Source: Ottelia alismoides (taxonomy: Eukaryota; Streptophyta; Magnoliopsida; Alismatales; Hydrocharitaceae). Taken from it: 64,000 nt of DNA. The stretch lies in assembly GCA_037367405.1 (NCBI GenBank), contig JAZKJV010005774.1:124001-188000 (forward strand). Direction: 5' to 3'. The notes under the pieces are model-generated. The model ran no database searches. It saw only the letters and a program-made list of their open reading frames with translations, and was not told where the DNA came from. Below, piece after piece: positions 1 to 12,600 of the stretch. The position numbers and the translations under genes are program-made. Numbering within the stretch: the first letter of the stretch is position 1; the number at the start of each line of letters is the position of its first letter.

Positions 1-2645
1 GGAACTTTCTTAGCAACAAGAAAGTTCACAATATCGGCATACCATGGGAGAGAGGCGATAGCAAGGATCGCCTCATCATGGAAGGTCTCCCAATAGGGTC
101 AATCTGCTCAGAATCCTCAAGATGCTCTAATCGGGAGAGATGATCCGCCACCACATTCTTGACTCCAGGCTTATCCTTAATCTCTATGTCAAACTCCTAG
201 AGTAGAAGGATCCATCTAGTCAGTCTGGCCTTGGCATCCTTCTTTGCCATGAGGTACCTGATGGCGGTATGATCAGTATACAAGGTCACTCTAGATCCAA
301 TAATGTACGATCTGAACTTATCTAGGGTGAATACTACAGCTAGCATCTCCTTCTCTGTGACTGTGTAATTCCGCTGCGTGGAATCCAATGTGCGGCTAGC
401 GTAGTGGATAGCAAATGGAACTCCATCCCTCCTCTGTCCCAGCACGACCCCCATGGCAAAATCGGAGGCATCCGTCATGATCTCGAATGGGAGAGACCAA
501 TCGGGCGGCTGGAGAACAGGAGCCTCAACAACACATCTCTTGAGAGTCTCAAACAACGAAAGACACTTGTCATCGACAAGGAACTCGGTGTCTTTCGTCA
601 GCAGGTCAGTCAATGGTCGGGCAATCCTACTGAAATCATGAATGAATCGCCGGTAGAAACCCACGTGCCCCAGGAAAGACCGTAACTGCCGCAAATTGGA
701 TGGCGGTGCGAGTTTTCTAATGACATCTACCTTGGCCAAATCAACCTCCATGCCCCTGTTGGAGATGATGTGGCCAAGCACCGTCCCTTGAGTCACCATG
801 AAGTGACTCTTCTCCCAAGATAACACCAAGTGAACCTCTACACATCACTGAAGGACTCGGTCTAGGCAGTCAAGACAGGAGTCGAATCCGTCGCCAAAAA
901 TCGAGAAATCATCCACGAAGACCTCCAAGAACTCCCCTACCATGTCTGAAAAGATCGACAGCATGCATCTCTGAAAAGTCGTAGGGGCATTGCATAGCCC
1001 AAATGGCATGCGTCGGAAGGCGTATGTGCCGAAGAGACAGGTAAAGGTAGTCTTGTCCTGGTCCTCGGGAGCGATGGCCACCTAGTTGTAGCCCGAGTAC
1101 CCATCCAGAAAGCAATAGTGGCTCTTCCCTGTCAGTCTCTCAATGATCTGATCTATAAAGGGTAGGGGGAAATGATCCTTCTTGGTGGCCTGGTTGAGTC
1201 TCCTGTAATAAATGCAGACCCGCCAAGAAGTGGGTACCCGTGTAGCAATCTCCTCTCCAGACTCGCTGACCACTGTAGTGATGCCCGTCTTCTTGGGAAC
1301 CACATGCAAAGGGCTGACCCACTTGGAGTCGGAGATGGGGTAGATAAAATCGGCGCTCCACCCTTTCGATATCTCCTTCATGACAACCTCTCTCAGATTC
1401 GGGTTCAGCCGCCGCTGGAACTCACGCGACGGCTTCGCCTCATCCTCGAGATAGATATGGTGGGAGCACAGGGTCGGACTTATCCCTTGGAGATCTGCTA
1501 CGCTCCATCCTATCGCCTTGCGGTTCTTTTCAAGAACCCCCATCAAACGGGATTCCTGCTCTCCAGCTACATCTCATGCTCACCCACAAGGAACATATAC
1601 TTCAGCGGCGCAGGAAGTGGCTTCAGCTCTGGACAATTGGGTGCTGGTGGATCTGGCCTCTGAAAACTCTGCGTGAAGGCTGCCAAATCAGCATGGGAGA
1701 ACTGAAACTCTCTGTCACTCTCTAAATCTGGAGAAGGCTGCCTGGATGGACTGTCTCTGCTCTGCTCGGCATCTACCTCCTCCCTAGCTGCAGGCTCAGT
1801 GGAAGTCAGATCTGGTATGTAATCATCAAAATCTGCCCAGTCAAAGTCTGACTCTGAGGGATCTGTATAATCCAAGGTGGCCTCAGTACCACCAGCATCA
1901 CAAAACAAATCAGTATCGCGGTCGAGAACTGGCTCTGCTGCCTCTAAGGTATCCTGAACCAGGAATATGCTCTCCAAGCTCTCCTTTGTTGGCGTCTCTG
2001 CATCAGCGAACTCTAAAGGTGAGAGGATGGCCTGTTCATCTGGATCTGCCCATACTGCCTCATCATCTGTAATCACAAAGTCGCAGTCCTGGTGGATGTC
2101 TAGCCCGGCATCTGTCATCTGCTTTGTATCTGAAGTAGTCTCTGAGCCTGCTCTGTCTCTGGCTCTGCTGTCCTCGACCGTCTCTATTTGTACACTTTCG
2201 CCCTTGATGTGAAAGTATACCTTCTCGCTATCATGGTCGGTCACTGCCTTGGCTGTGGCCAAGAACGGGCGACCGAGAATGATGGGGGTATCGGTCACTG
2301 AGTCAGGTATCTCCATGTCCAACACTACGAAGTCCACGGGGAATTGCAGGCCCTGAATCGTGACGACGACGTCTCTCAGCAACCCCTTCGGCCTCTTGAC
2401 AGATCGATCAGCAAACTGAAGGACTGTCATGCTCTGTCAAAGAGTGCCCAACTTGTAGCGGTCGAGAAGGGCCGCCGGAAGTAGGTTGATCGACAATCCG
2501 CTGTCTAATAGAGTACGGTCGAACCTCTGCTCTCTGATGTGGCATCTGACATACGGGGCTCCGGAATCTGGCCTCTTGGCCCGCAGACGATTCTGGATCA
2601 CGAAACAAGTAGCTCTGGTCAGCACATGAATCTCTGAATGGTGGT
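1..2645 (-). pseudogene. pol: Element A pol: protease remainder, RT, RNase H, start of integrase
   Basis: This is the minus-strand continuation of A's polyprotein after the Copia-like insertion. The protease motif LLDSGLSINLLP is read at about 2490-2515 and its partner ILGRPFL near 2265. An acidic linker follows (about 2200-1600). RT occupies about 1546-845, with a CIYYRRLNQATKKDHF block, a FLDGYSGYN motif and the catalytic VFVDDFSI near 915. RNase H (829-200) keeps TDAS, EKEMLA and YTDHT. In-frame stops are at 1082-1084 (TAG where C has CAG in GYNQVAIAPE), 845-847 (TGA where C has CGA) and 197-199 (TAG where C has CAG). Frame breaks also occur near 2430. The product would act in the cytoplasmic virus-like particle (reverse transcription), but this copy cannot make it. 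Confidence 0.88.
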
Positions 2646-3227
2646 TCCTCTGAAGGATATGGTTAGATCCTCAAGCGCATCACGGAAGCGTGAGCGTCGT
2701 ATCGAATACGACGAAGAGCGACTAGTCGCACTAGTTGCTCGATGCAGCAGAATTTAAAATATTTTCTTACGACGAAACCACATGATCCAAGAACACTTCT
2801 CGGATCGTTTCGTCTAAACCACAAACAAGTAATAGGATTACCTCTTGAAGCGTGGTTGCGATCGATGCTCTAAATGAAGAGACCTCCTGTCTCAAGTCCG
2901 ATCCGACGGAGGAGACGCTTGCGAGCGCGGGGATGAACCGCGTGCTTCTCGCAATCCATGTTGATGATCCAAGCGGCGGATCTCCTGATCTCGACACACG
3001 AGATCCGACGTCTTCTTCACGAGAAATCCGCACCGAAGGAGACAGAGATCCACGAGCAGAAGAACGGGCATCATAATGACGATGCTGCGGCGATGGAGAA
3101 CCTCTCTTAGGTCATCCATGGTGGACGGCCACATGAGAGGGAGAGAGGGCTGTCGAGTAGAGAGAAAAGAGAGAGAGATGCTTCTCAAGCATTGTGTGTG
3201 TAAAATAGAGAGCATGGTATGCCTTTC

Positions 3228-3235
3228 TATTTATA
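3228..3235 (-). promoter_or_regulatory. TATA box of the solo LTR
   Basis: On the minus strand TATAAATA lies inside CCCTATAAATAGAAAGGC and is followed by a pyrimidine-rich TCTCTCTC stretch at about 3180-3165, a typical start region for an LTR transcript. It supports the minus orientation of this LTR. Confidence 0.6.
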
Positions 3236-3639
3236 GGGTTTTGGGATCCATGGATCTCAATCCATGTGACATATAAAATCAATGGATGAGATTGATTTAT
3301 GTCAATCCAATGGTCAAGATTATTGTTGGTAAAAACCAACAACTTGTGATTTAATTTTGATAAAATATATTTGATAAATCAAATAAATATTAATACCAAA
3401 TTAAATCAATCAAATAAGGAGATAAAATACAAATGAGATCAACCTTCCCCTTTAGAGGGCAATCTCATGGATTCCCATGAGATTGCACATCTCCCTGATT
3501 TTCTCTCTACTTATTTTCCAACAACTATTTGTTGGGATTTTTATTCACCAAAATAATTCTCAATTAAATTTGGGAATATTGCAATCTTGACATTGGAATA
3601 TTGTGAATCATATTCACAACCCAAAACAACATGTAATTT

Positions 3640-3990
3640 ACATTTTCAATTAATTAGACAATGTGTATCCAATACACATTAATAATTAATCTACTAATAT
3701 AAATTATATTTAACTCTCTCTAATACATTATAAATCACATTTATAATATATTATGAATAATTGGATATTACTATCCACATTATTCTTATCCATAATAATT
3801 AAATCACATTTAATTATATTGGATAACTTATTCTCATGTGCTCAAATAATATGAATCACATTCATATTATTTACATCTTTGATAATCAAATCACATTTAA
3901 TTATCTAAGATAACTCTCCTTATAATATGAATCAAATTCATATTATTCATGATAATTAAATCACATTTAATTATCCATTTTCTCAATGCT
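3640..3990. repeat. Cluster of short AT-rich palindromic repeats in the solo LTR
   Basis: Units such as AAATCACATTTAATTAT and ATGAATCACATTCATATTATT recur. Each is a small inverted repeat around CAC (for example AATTAAAT-CAC-ATTTAATT). At least six units occur with spacing of roughly 40-60 bases. Confidence 0.65.
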
Positions 3991-5256
3991 CGGATACATA
4001 TATCAACAATAGAATTATCCATGAACTCTTTCAAGGATAATGCGCTTTCTCCGCGAATACTTGGAGATAAGGACAGGGCGATTGTATTGTTCCACGTATA
4101 GTGACAATATTGAGATCACATCTCAAATCCAGATCTCGGGCCTCCCATAGATGCTTGATTAAATCAAGACCATAAATCTAATCTTCTCATTGAATCTGAA
4201 TCACATTCAGATCAATGTCCAACATTTGGACTAAGATCATATTACTTCTCTACTGAGAGGAGTCACTAAAATCCAAACCCGTTTCATCACTCCCTAGGAA
4301 TGGAAGCGTCATGGTTATACAATCGTTTATGATCACATCACCCTCAGGTATTCCTAATACCTGTACATCCTGCATACTGGAAGACTCAGAATAAACCCGA
4401 AGTATTAGATCAACTTTATACTGTCTACTTTAGGGTTTTATCAGTAAGTTTCTCATTCGATCATTGGGAGTCGGTATCGATCATACACTTTCCAAAAACA
4501 TATATCATACCTAGGTCTTGATCATATACTTTCCAAAAGTATATATCAAACCTACAAATTCAGTCAAGCTTCCAAAGCGAGACGACCATGCGCATGGAAT
4601 TTGATTCTTCCCAATATCTCATGAGTGAGCTCATGTCTTCCGGTTCAGTAACTGAACCTGTATAATCCCTTTGAGAGATCGTATTACTCATATGCCCTTA
4701 TATGCACACCAGCGCGCCGGTGTATAGACCTTGATTAGGTCATCAACCTATTGGTCTGCCAAATGTACATACTTAGACATATAGTAACACATCTGTCTCC
4801 GGTCAGAGGATGTGTGCCTGTATCGTGACAGCATACGATATAGGACTTTGGTTATCTTGATCTCGTTAAGTCAACTCTTTGACCTAACTAATCTGACACC
4901 TCCGAATCTCTATTCCTATGCAGAGGACCTGCATCAAGAGGTCGGTCAGATATCAGCCTAAATGAGATAGGATTGCCATTTCCTACTCAGGCTGGAGATC
5001 ATCTCTTAACAATCATTTGACGGTGCTTGATGAGTCCTCAATCTAACTCATTAGATATTCATCCAAGCACCAGCCTCTATGATTCAAAATTGAATCAACA
5101 GTTGTATGATCATTAAGATGGCCATGGTACATAACCCTAATTATACTAAGGGACCTATTATGCAAATTATGTACTCTTTATTTCAGATTAAGGAGTGAAC
5201 TGCAATAACATTTATTGCATAATGGCTCGCCGTGGGATCGCATGTCCAACATCCTC

Positions 5257-8113
5257 CTCTTCCTCCTGACTGTGGTCCTGTCTCTAAGTGAACGCTGGAG
5301 TAGAGGGATGTGCTGCAAAGCCTCCTGAAGAGTCAGCTGTATGTGAAAACGGTCTATCATCTGCTGATTGAACTCTTCCTGTTGCCTCTTTTTGGGGTTT
5401 TCATTTTTCTTCCCCTTCCCCATCTGAAGAGCTCTAGGGAAGGGGATCACAGGGTCCTTCTCAAATGAAGGACTAGGAAAGGGTCTAGACGGCTCGATGG
5501 CCGGATCTACACATACATAATGCACCACAGTGGGACCAGAAGAAAACAAACCTATTCCTTTATTGCCAGAAATGTCTCAAGATACATCAGAAAAAGGGAA
5601 AACAACAGGACTCTCAGAAGAACTGGTGGCATCAGCACCACCCTCGGCTGGAAGACTAGCGGCCTCAGTACCGCTCTCTGGCTCGACAACATGGGTGGCC
5701 TCAGTACCACCTCCTCCAACTGGTGAAACGGCGGCCTCAGTACCGTCGGTGGGATCAGCATCCGTGGTGGCATCAGTACCACCGTCATCATCTCTAGCGG
5801 CCTCAGTACCGCTCTCCTCCTCGCCTGGCGCTCTGGATGTATCCTCAGGGTGTCGCTCAGACGAGTCGCCGCCTGCTGGCATCTTACCGCTCCTAAGTGT
5901 GACAAAATCAGTATTAAAAAGATATGCAGACATATCACCAAAAGTATCACTCGGAGTGGCATACTCAGTACAAACTACCTGCTCAGATTTCCTCTTCAGG
6001 TTGTTGGGGTTCGGCTCTATCTGGGCAGGGATGGCGGCCTTCCCTCTCACTATGTCCCGCATCTCATGGCGGAACTCATCCATCTCCCGTCGAAAGGTAG
6101 CCTGCTGATCTGTGAGGAGGCGGGCTATATCATCCAAGGCAGGGTTCTCATAGGATGGCCCATGAGAACCTGACGGGTAGCCTCTCTGGAAGTGAGGCTG
6201 CTGCTGCTGCTGTGGGCGAGAGGGGTAAGTCGGTGGATGATGCTGCAGCTGATGAGGCTGATCACGCCTCCAAGACTGTCCCTGCTGATAGGGATGAGGA
6301 CCATAGGACTGTGACTACTGTGGTTGCCGCTGTGGGTACACTGGGGGCTGCTGCTGCTGGTGATCCCTCTGATGGTTGTACTGGCCACCCTGACCTGACG
6401 GCTGCTGCTGGGGCTGGGCACCTCCGGCCGCCCAATGGAATCCGGGATGGTCTCGTCGGATATCGGGCTGGGGGCAGTTGTACCAAATCCTGTTGACATC
6501 CATCAATGGATCTGACTCGTACTGGGGTGGTGGGAGCACTACCAGAGGTTGATCCGACTGGTATACCACCATCTGCATGTCTGGAGATGGCGGTGCCTGG
6601 TAGGTGGGCTGCGACGGCTGGTACAGCTCCGCTTGTATACGGTGAACCTGTCTAGGCTGCTGGTGGGAGCTGGAGCACTGGGACGAGCTGCCAGAGCTAC
6701 TCGGATCGTCTCGTGCTTGAAGACGGGGTTGGGAAGCCGTCTGTGCCTCCTGGAGACACATGAGCTGTGTCTTCAGGTCACTCAGAGTCTGTGCCATCTG
6801 CTCCATCTACGTGATGTCCAGGCACTGCTTCTTCTCTATGATCTCCATCCGGTCCAGCTCCTCGCTGATGATCCCCATGTTTGCAGCTGAACTCTCTGCT
6901 TGTGCTGCTACCGCAGACGAACTGGATGGACCGTCGTCAACCTGTGCTATCCTCTGGTACTGCACGGTCTGTGGCTGGGATCTCCTCTGAGTGTACAATC
7001 GGGTCTGGGACATCACCATGTAGTTCTCGGCCATCTCCTCGTAGATGGCCCAGACCTGATCGTGGTCCTTGGTGAAATAGGACCCGCCACAAGAAGCGTT
7101 CACCAAGCCCTGAAGCTCTGGTGTCAGCCCGCTGAAAAAGCTCTGAACAAGGTTTGGCTTGGAAATATCATGGTGCGGGCATCTGTCTGTCAGCTCTGGA
7201 CCTTTCCCATGCCTCGTGAAACTGCTCATTGGGGGAGCATGGAGAAGTTGATGATCAGGGCTCTAGCGGCGTTCGTCCACCCGAGTGGATAGTACTTATG
7301 CAAGTACTCGGTGCGGAGCTGCTCCCAGGTATAGACAAACTTCCCTAGATGCTTCAGCCAGGTGGCTGCTCTGTCTGCTAAGGAGAAAGGGAAGGCAAAT
7401 CATCCGTATGGTATCCTGGTCCAGCTGACGGTCGTGGACTATGCTACAGATCATCAGAAACTCCTGAAGGTGGAGATGGGGCTCCTCAGTGGTGAGCCCG
7501 TGGAACCGGGGGAGTAGCTGCAAAGTGTTCGGGGGGAACTTGAAGTCCCCCACGATAGCTGGAAGTACAACCCAATGATGCATCAAGGTTGACCCGGGGT
7601 TGTGTAACTCCCGCATCAGTCTTGGTGCCTCTGCTGCTGCTGCGGTGGCTGCCGCCTCATTGGGTATCCTCGCCTGTCTCCGGGCTCGCGCTGGTCACGA
7701 GTGGCTCTCAACTGCTCCATCTCTCGCCTCAAGTCCAACATGAATGCCCCCTGATCCCTCAACTGCTGCTGAACTGTCTCGAGGGAGGCGATCAGGGTGG
7801 AGTTGATCGCACCCTGGTCCATAATGAAAGTCTGATCGTGCTGAGGACCTCGGGTGCGGTCGTCACTGCTGCCGGCCATAGTCTCTGCAAAATCAAAGTA
7901 TCCAAACTCAGGTGCCGATAAATCATCTGTCTGTCTCTCCTCTGGCACTGGTATCTCAGACTCAGAAGAAGGGGGGTCGAGGGGGAACAGGGTGGAGTCG
8001 TACTCGGGTTAGGAGAGCAGGTCTCGGCTCTCGCGAACCAACCTCGATGAGCGGGTAGACGCGTCCGAAAGCGGTGCAGCCAGAGGCTGCCTAAGAGATC
8101 GTCTGCACATCAT
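5257..8113 (-). pseudogene. gag: Element A gag and gag-protease linker
   Basis: Gag is the capsid protein of the virus-like particle. The start ATG at 8113 is chosen because element C begins with the same MM-RRSLRQ sequence at 42137. The capsid domain (about 7610-6950) contains HHWVVLPAIVGDFKFPPNT and, further on, DRCPHHDISKPNLVQSFFSG. A Gln-rich C-terminal part follows, then MDDIARLLTDQQATFRREMDEF (6137) and an acidic Gly-Thr-Glu/Asp-Ala repeat linker (about 5830-5590). I see no CCHC zinc knuckle. Breaks: a TAA near 8010; loss of register in the Gln/Ala repeat at about 7620; a one-base insertion near 7400; a compensating indel near 7215; TAG at 6807-6809 (C has CAG); TAG at 6315-6317; and a stop near 5575. 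The frame is otherwise shared from 7229 to 5257. The linker is cut by the solo LTR. Confidence 0.85.
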
Positions 8114-9592
8114 CTTGATGTGTCGAGTAGTTCAGATGAGACCTGGTAACAACTATGATCACAAGCAAACCCCCGATTCACCAACGCAACGCGAGCTGAA
8201 GATCGTAAAGGCTCGGTCAATTATCTTGTCAATTTATTTTGGTGATCAGTCAGGATAGCAGAGCGATTACGTGACCTGTTGGGTTACCTGATATTTTCTC
8301 AACCGACTGTCCCGTACAGAAATAGCCGGTAGTCAGTCGAGAAGAATATCGGAGGGCTCTTCCTAGTGTGCGGGGTCACTCTCTCGCGCAAGCAAACCAG
8401 ACAATGAGGGGGTTGCTCTCCCCAAGACAAATTTTTAGGTGAGGTGTCTTTTAGGGTCAATAGTGTTAGCAGTCCCAAATTTTATTGTTTTTCTTTTTAG
8501 ATATTTTCAGTAAAAAGAAAATCGCCTAACGAAATTTTCGGTTCTCCTGGTTATTAAGTCCAAAACAGGGGGAGAAGACGAAAAAACCGATGCACGATGA
8601 AATCAATGATGCATGCAGAGTAAGAAATGCATACCTGACTCCAGCAGTCTACATGCAAGATGATCCGCGCAGAATTGAAAGACAGAAAATAAACTACCTA
8701 AATGGTGCAGGCGGAAAACCGAGTCCCTAAGCATGCAATTCTACTCGAAAGAACAGCTAGTTGACCACCAGCCTCCGATCCAAAGGGTCCGGTCTTGGTC
8801 CACCCCTCCTCCTCCCGACAAATCGGGTTCAGGAGCAGCGCTTGGCAGGGCGGGCTGCGGTACGTAGGCTCGAAGGAAGCGAATCAACTATTTTATTAAT
8901 CTTTTATTATAGGTCCAATTACCGAACTATAGGAACAAGCAAATGTATTAGGGTGTTTGGATCCTATGAATTACATCACAATCAAACAGAAATTCCTAAG
9001 GCTAGGGGCTCGAGAAAACCGCGAGAAACTGAAAAAGGCAGTGAAAAATCAAAACCGCGTAAAAACCACAAAGAAAGCTAAGGGGTCCCCCGAGTACATC
9101 GGTGCTCAGTGAAACAGACCCCGAGAGTGTCTAAGTCCAAGTGAGTTGTCCCTGTATTATTACAATAAGTCAAATAGCTGAAAATAAAAGTTGATCTAAT
9201 CTAAGCTAATCCTCTCCCACTCAGCTACTCCCTCGCGCTCTCCAACGGCTCCGTGCAGAAGGGAGCCACCTCCGATCACCGCAGTTACGCCGGTTTCTCG
9301 AGAGTCGCCGCCTCGGTCCTCGGGCCCTCGCAAGAAAATAGCAAAGTGTCACAAACTAGATAAAATAAAGTAAATAAAGCAGATAAAACAAGTAAAATAA
9401 AACAGGGATATATGTGCAACAAATGTAAAATAAAAATAAACAAATAAAAACAAAAATAAAAGAAACTAAAATAAAATAAAAATAAAAGAAAAATAAAAGC
9501 CGCGAAAAGCCGCGAACTCAGAAAGAGCCGCGGAAAGCCGCGGAAAAGAAAACAAAAATAGAATGAAAAATAAAACGACTACTAAGCCGTGC
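8114..9592 (-). other. Element A 5' leader (untranslated)
   Basis: There is no gene in this stretch. It corresponds to the leader of element C (40646-42136). On the minus strand it carries the same conserved blocks: CCCGCACACTAGGAAGAGCC near 8385-8360, TTGACCCTAAAAGACACCTC near 8460, and a GGGGAGAGCAACCCCCTCATTG block near 8410. Such a long structured leader in an LTR element is where packaging and dimerisation signals would be expected; that role is inferred. Confidence 0.7.
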
Positions 9593-9610
9593 TCCCCGGC
9601 AACGGCGCCA
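9593..9610 (-). promoter_or_regulatory. Primer-binding site of element A (tRNA-Asp type)
   Basis: The minus-strand sequence TGGCGCCGTTGCCGGGGA lies three bases inside the LTR end. It is the form known for Athila-group elements, which use tRNA-Asp to start minus-strand DNA synthesis. This is the best-preserved PBS of the four in the window. Confidence 0.9.
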
Positions 9611-9613
9611 CTC

Positions 9614-12600
9614 TGATGAGCCGCCCGAACAACTGGGGTAAAGTTAAAACTAAGGTCGTTGCGACCTCAGTCTCCCGGGACTCAGAGCTCAATCAAGAAA
9701 AATTCAGACCACCAAACAAAGGCAAAAATCGATGAAAACTCAAGATAGCGGTCTCGCTAAAGGATTAACCTGGTATAGCACCCAGGGTCGAACTCGGAGA
9801 GCACATGATGGCCTCGCGGCGTACGAAAAAGTCAAAAATAAAAACAAATAAAAGAAAACTATTTTTGGTGGGTTTTTAATGTTTTTATATATATTTTTGG
9901 AATTTTTAATTAATAAAGAAAATAAGAAAGTAATGAAACAAGCAATTTGGATAAATTATTTAAACACTCAAAATTAGTCCAAAAAATTCAAATAAAAATG
10001 TTTTTATGTTTTTTATAATTTTTTTATTTTTGGTTAATTTTTTATATTTTTCTGATTTTTATAAAATTTTATAAAAATAAAACAAGACTGAAAACAACTG
10101 CTGCTGTCCAGTCAAGATTGGAGGGCCAAAATAAAATAAAAAATGGCCTAACTAAGCCTGAAGGTATTTTTCCTATAAACTAGAGACAAAAAGGAAAATT
10201 CAGAAGCTGAGTTTATTAATTTTTTATTTTTCTTTTAAAACTAGAATTTTTATGGGTTTTTAGGGGTTTTTCAATTTTTGTCTTTTTTATAAGTCCAAAA
10301 ATGACCAAAATTGGTCAGAAAATCAAGCACACTACATTAAACAAAATATAATTTTTTTAGAATTTTTGAAGAAGTTTTAATATTTTTTTGTAAATTTTAA
10401 AACTGAACAGTAAGAAAAATGGGTGTTTTTGAATTTTTAAAAATACTAAAAATGCTAAAAAATGTACCAAATTTTTAGCGAAAATTTTACACAGTGGCAG
10501 GAGCCATGTGTCCAATTTTCACGAAATTTGGACGTGATTTGTTATTTTATTAAAATCAAACAACAAGGCACAGTGCACAGGGACCCAAATGCAAGGAAAA
10601 TAAGTTCCAGGGACTGAATCATAACAAATATGAGAAACTAGGGGTTCCCTCGTGCAAAATTTCCAAAATAGCACGCACAACGCACGTGTCCTGGGCACGG
10701 AGGGACCTCTGTGCAATAAAAAATACTTCCGAGGACTAAATAGCAACTGGTGCTAAAAGTCTAGGGAAGATATTGCAATTTCACCAATAAATTCAGCACA
10801 TGTCTCAATAAACTACTCACAGGGGCATGGATGCAAATAATGAAAACTATATTTAATTCTAGAACACCTTAAAACATCAGTCCTACTATTGCAATTACAC
10901 CACAAACATCGCGTGACGATGCACGTGTTCCACATTAACAGGGGTACAAATGCAAATAAAACAAGCACGAGGTCCTAAGTGCAAAATGTCCAAAATAAAA
11001 ACAACTTAACTGAATATTTACAGGACTAAAATGTAAATGACAAAGCAGGAGGGGCCTAAGTGAAATTACCCCTTATTATATTCCAAGGGACTGGATGGAC
11101 GCCGCGTGGCGAATCTGATGGTGGTGGATGACGACGGCTCAACGAAGGAGCCATCGGCTCTGATCCAACGACTGGGGTTGCGCCACGTATCTGATCAACG
11201 GTCGAACGGCGCTGGATCCAATCCTCGTTGGATGGAGGGCTGAGAGGAGGCCACATGTCGATCTGACGGTGGCTGCTGGGCCTCCTCTTAGCCCTGATCG
11301 GACGGTCCACAAGTAATCTGGAACTCCAGGGTAGAACAGACGGCAGAGGAGGGTCATGGAGGAACTCCTCGCCGGCGAACTTCGCCGGAGGACTGTGAGC
11401 TCTCAGGACCTCTACGGGGGCTGCTGAAGATCGGAACAGACTCGCCGGAGCCTCCCGCTTTTGGAGAACCCCTCCGATGGTGCAACGGAGCTCCGGAGAG
11501 CCCAGGCGACACCGGCGGAGCCCAAGCTCCTGTGCTGAAGATGGAGGACCCCAGATGGTCCTCCTCTGACCTGCAAAATGGCACGAAGAGCAAGCTGGGT
11601 CGAGGGCAAAATGCCTCGGCCCTGTTAGGTGCGAAGCGGGTGGACGGCGGGTCGATATGGGCGAGCTTCGGTGAAGCGACGACGGAGAAGCTCGGATCCC
11701 AGTTCCTGTGCAAACTGGGGTGAACGGATGGGCGAAGAAGGTGCGGGGGAGTGAGGCGAAGGTGATGGTGTCATCCGATGATCGAAATGGGGACTGAGGT
11801 GGTCAGAATCGACGGTCGACAGCGGAGGCGCGATTTGGGGGTAAACAAAATATAGCGAAAAATGGGAAGATTTAAGGCTACCTGATGGTCGATGTCGACT
11901 GTGCTTAAGCTGCTGGAGCTCCTGGTCCTAGCCTCGAGGGCCGTCGATGCCCGAGGCTCGAGCACGACGCTGGTGGCGGTGCACGGCGGTGCTAGGTCGC
12001 CGGATCGATGGTCCAAGCACTCCCTCCTCGCTGCAACACAACCAATCGCGAGTTGTTACTCAGGCGAGAGCAATGGAGGTCCTGGGGTAGAGAAATGGAA
12101 ACCAAAGATGCCTGAATCGTGCGGCGGAGCTAAGATTTTATACGAGTGAGGGTCCGGCTAGATCGAGTCGGGCACGGGCGCATGAAGCACGGATCCCTAG
12201 GCTCAACCCCGGGCGGATGCAAGAGGAAGAAATGGGCCCGAGGTTTGGGTGTGTGATGATCGGATCATGATGCCATAATTGGGAGAAGAAGCAGGTCGGG
12301 CACAGATCCGCGGAACTGTGGTCAAGGGGGGAGTTGACTGGGGGGTCAACATCCCCTGTGGACCAGTGGAATGCGGCCACGTGGAAATGATTTGGAAATT
12401 CAAATTAAAATAGGAAATGGCTGAATTTCACAAAAGTCAAAACATGACAAATGTTCCTTTTATTTTAAATTATTTTTTGTGATTTTTTTATTTTTTTGAA
12501 ATATAAATTAGGTATTTACAATATAGTGCTATATACAGGTATGTATACAATATTAAATTTTTAATTTTTAATTTTTAATTAATTATTTTTGTGCATTTTT

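Larger units (their letters stand above)
2651..5251 (-). mobile_element. Copia-like solo LTR inserted in element A
   Basis: The 2601-base insert starts TGAAGG and ends CCAACA on the plus strand, so on the minus strand it runs TGTTGG...CCTTCA. TCCTC flanks it on both sides (2646-2650 and 5252-5256), a five-base target duplication. The same region of element C (about 45040) has the uninterrupted site, which confirms the borders. I find no internal coding region and no second LTR, so it is best read as a solo LTR left by LTR-LTR recombination. The TGTTGG start and a TATA box on the minus strand suggest the Copia superfamily, but no PBS or protein is present, so the lineage is unproved. Confidence 0.8.
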
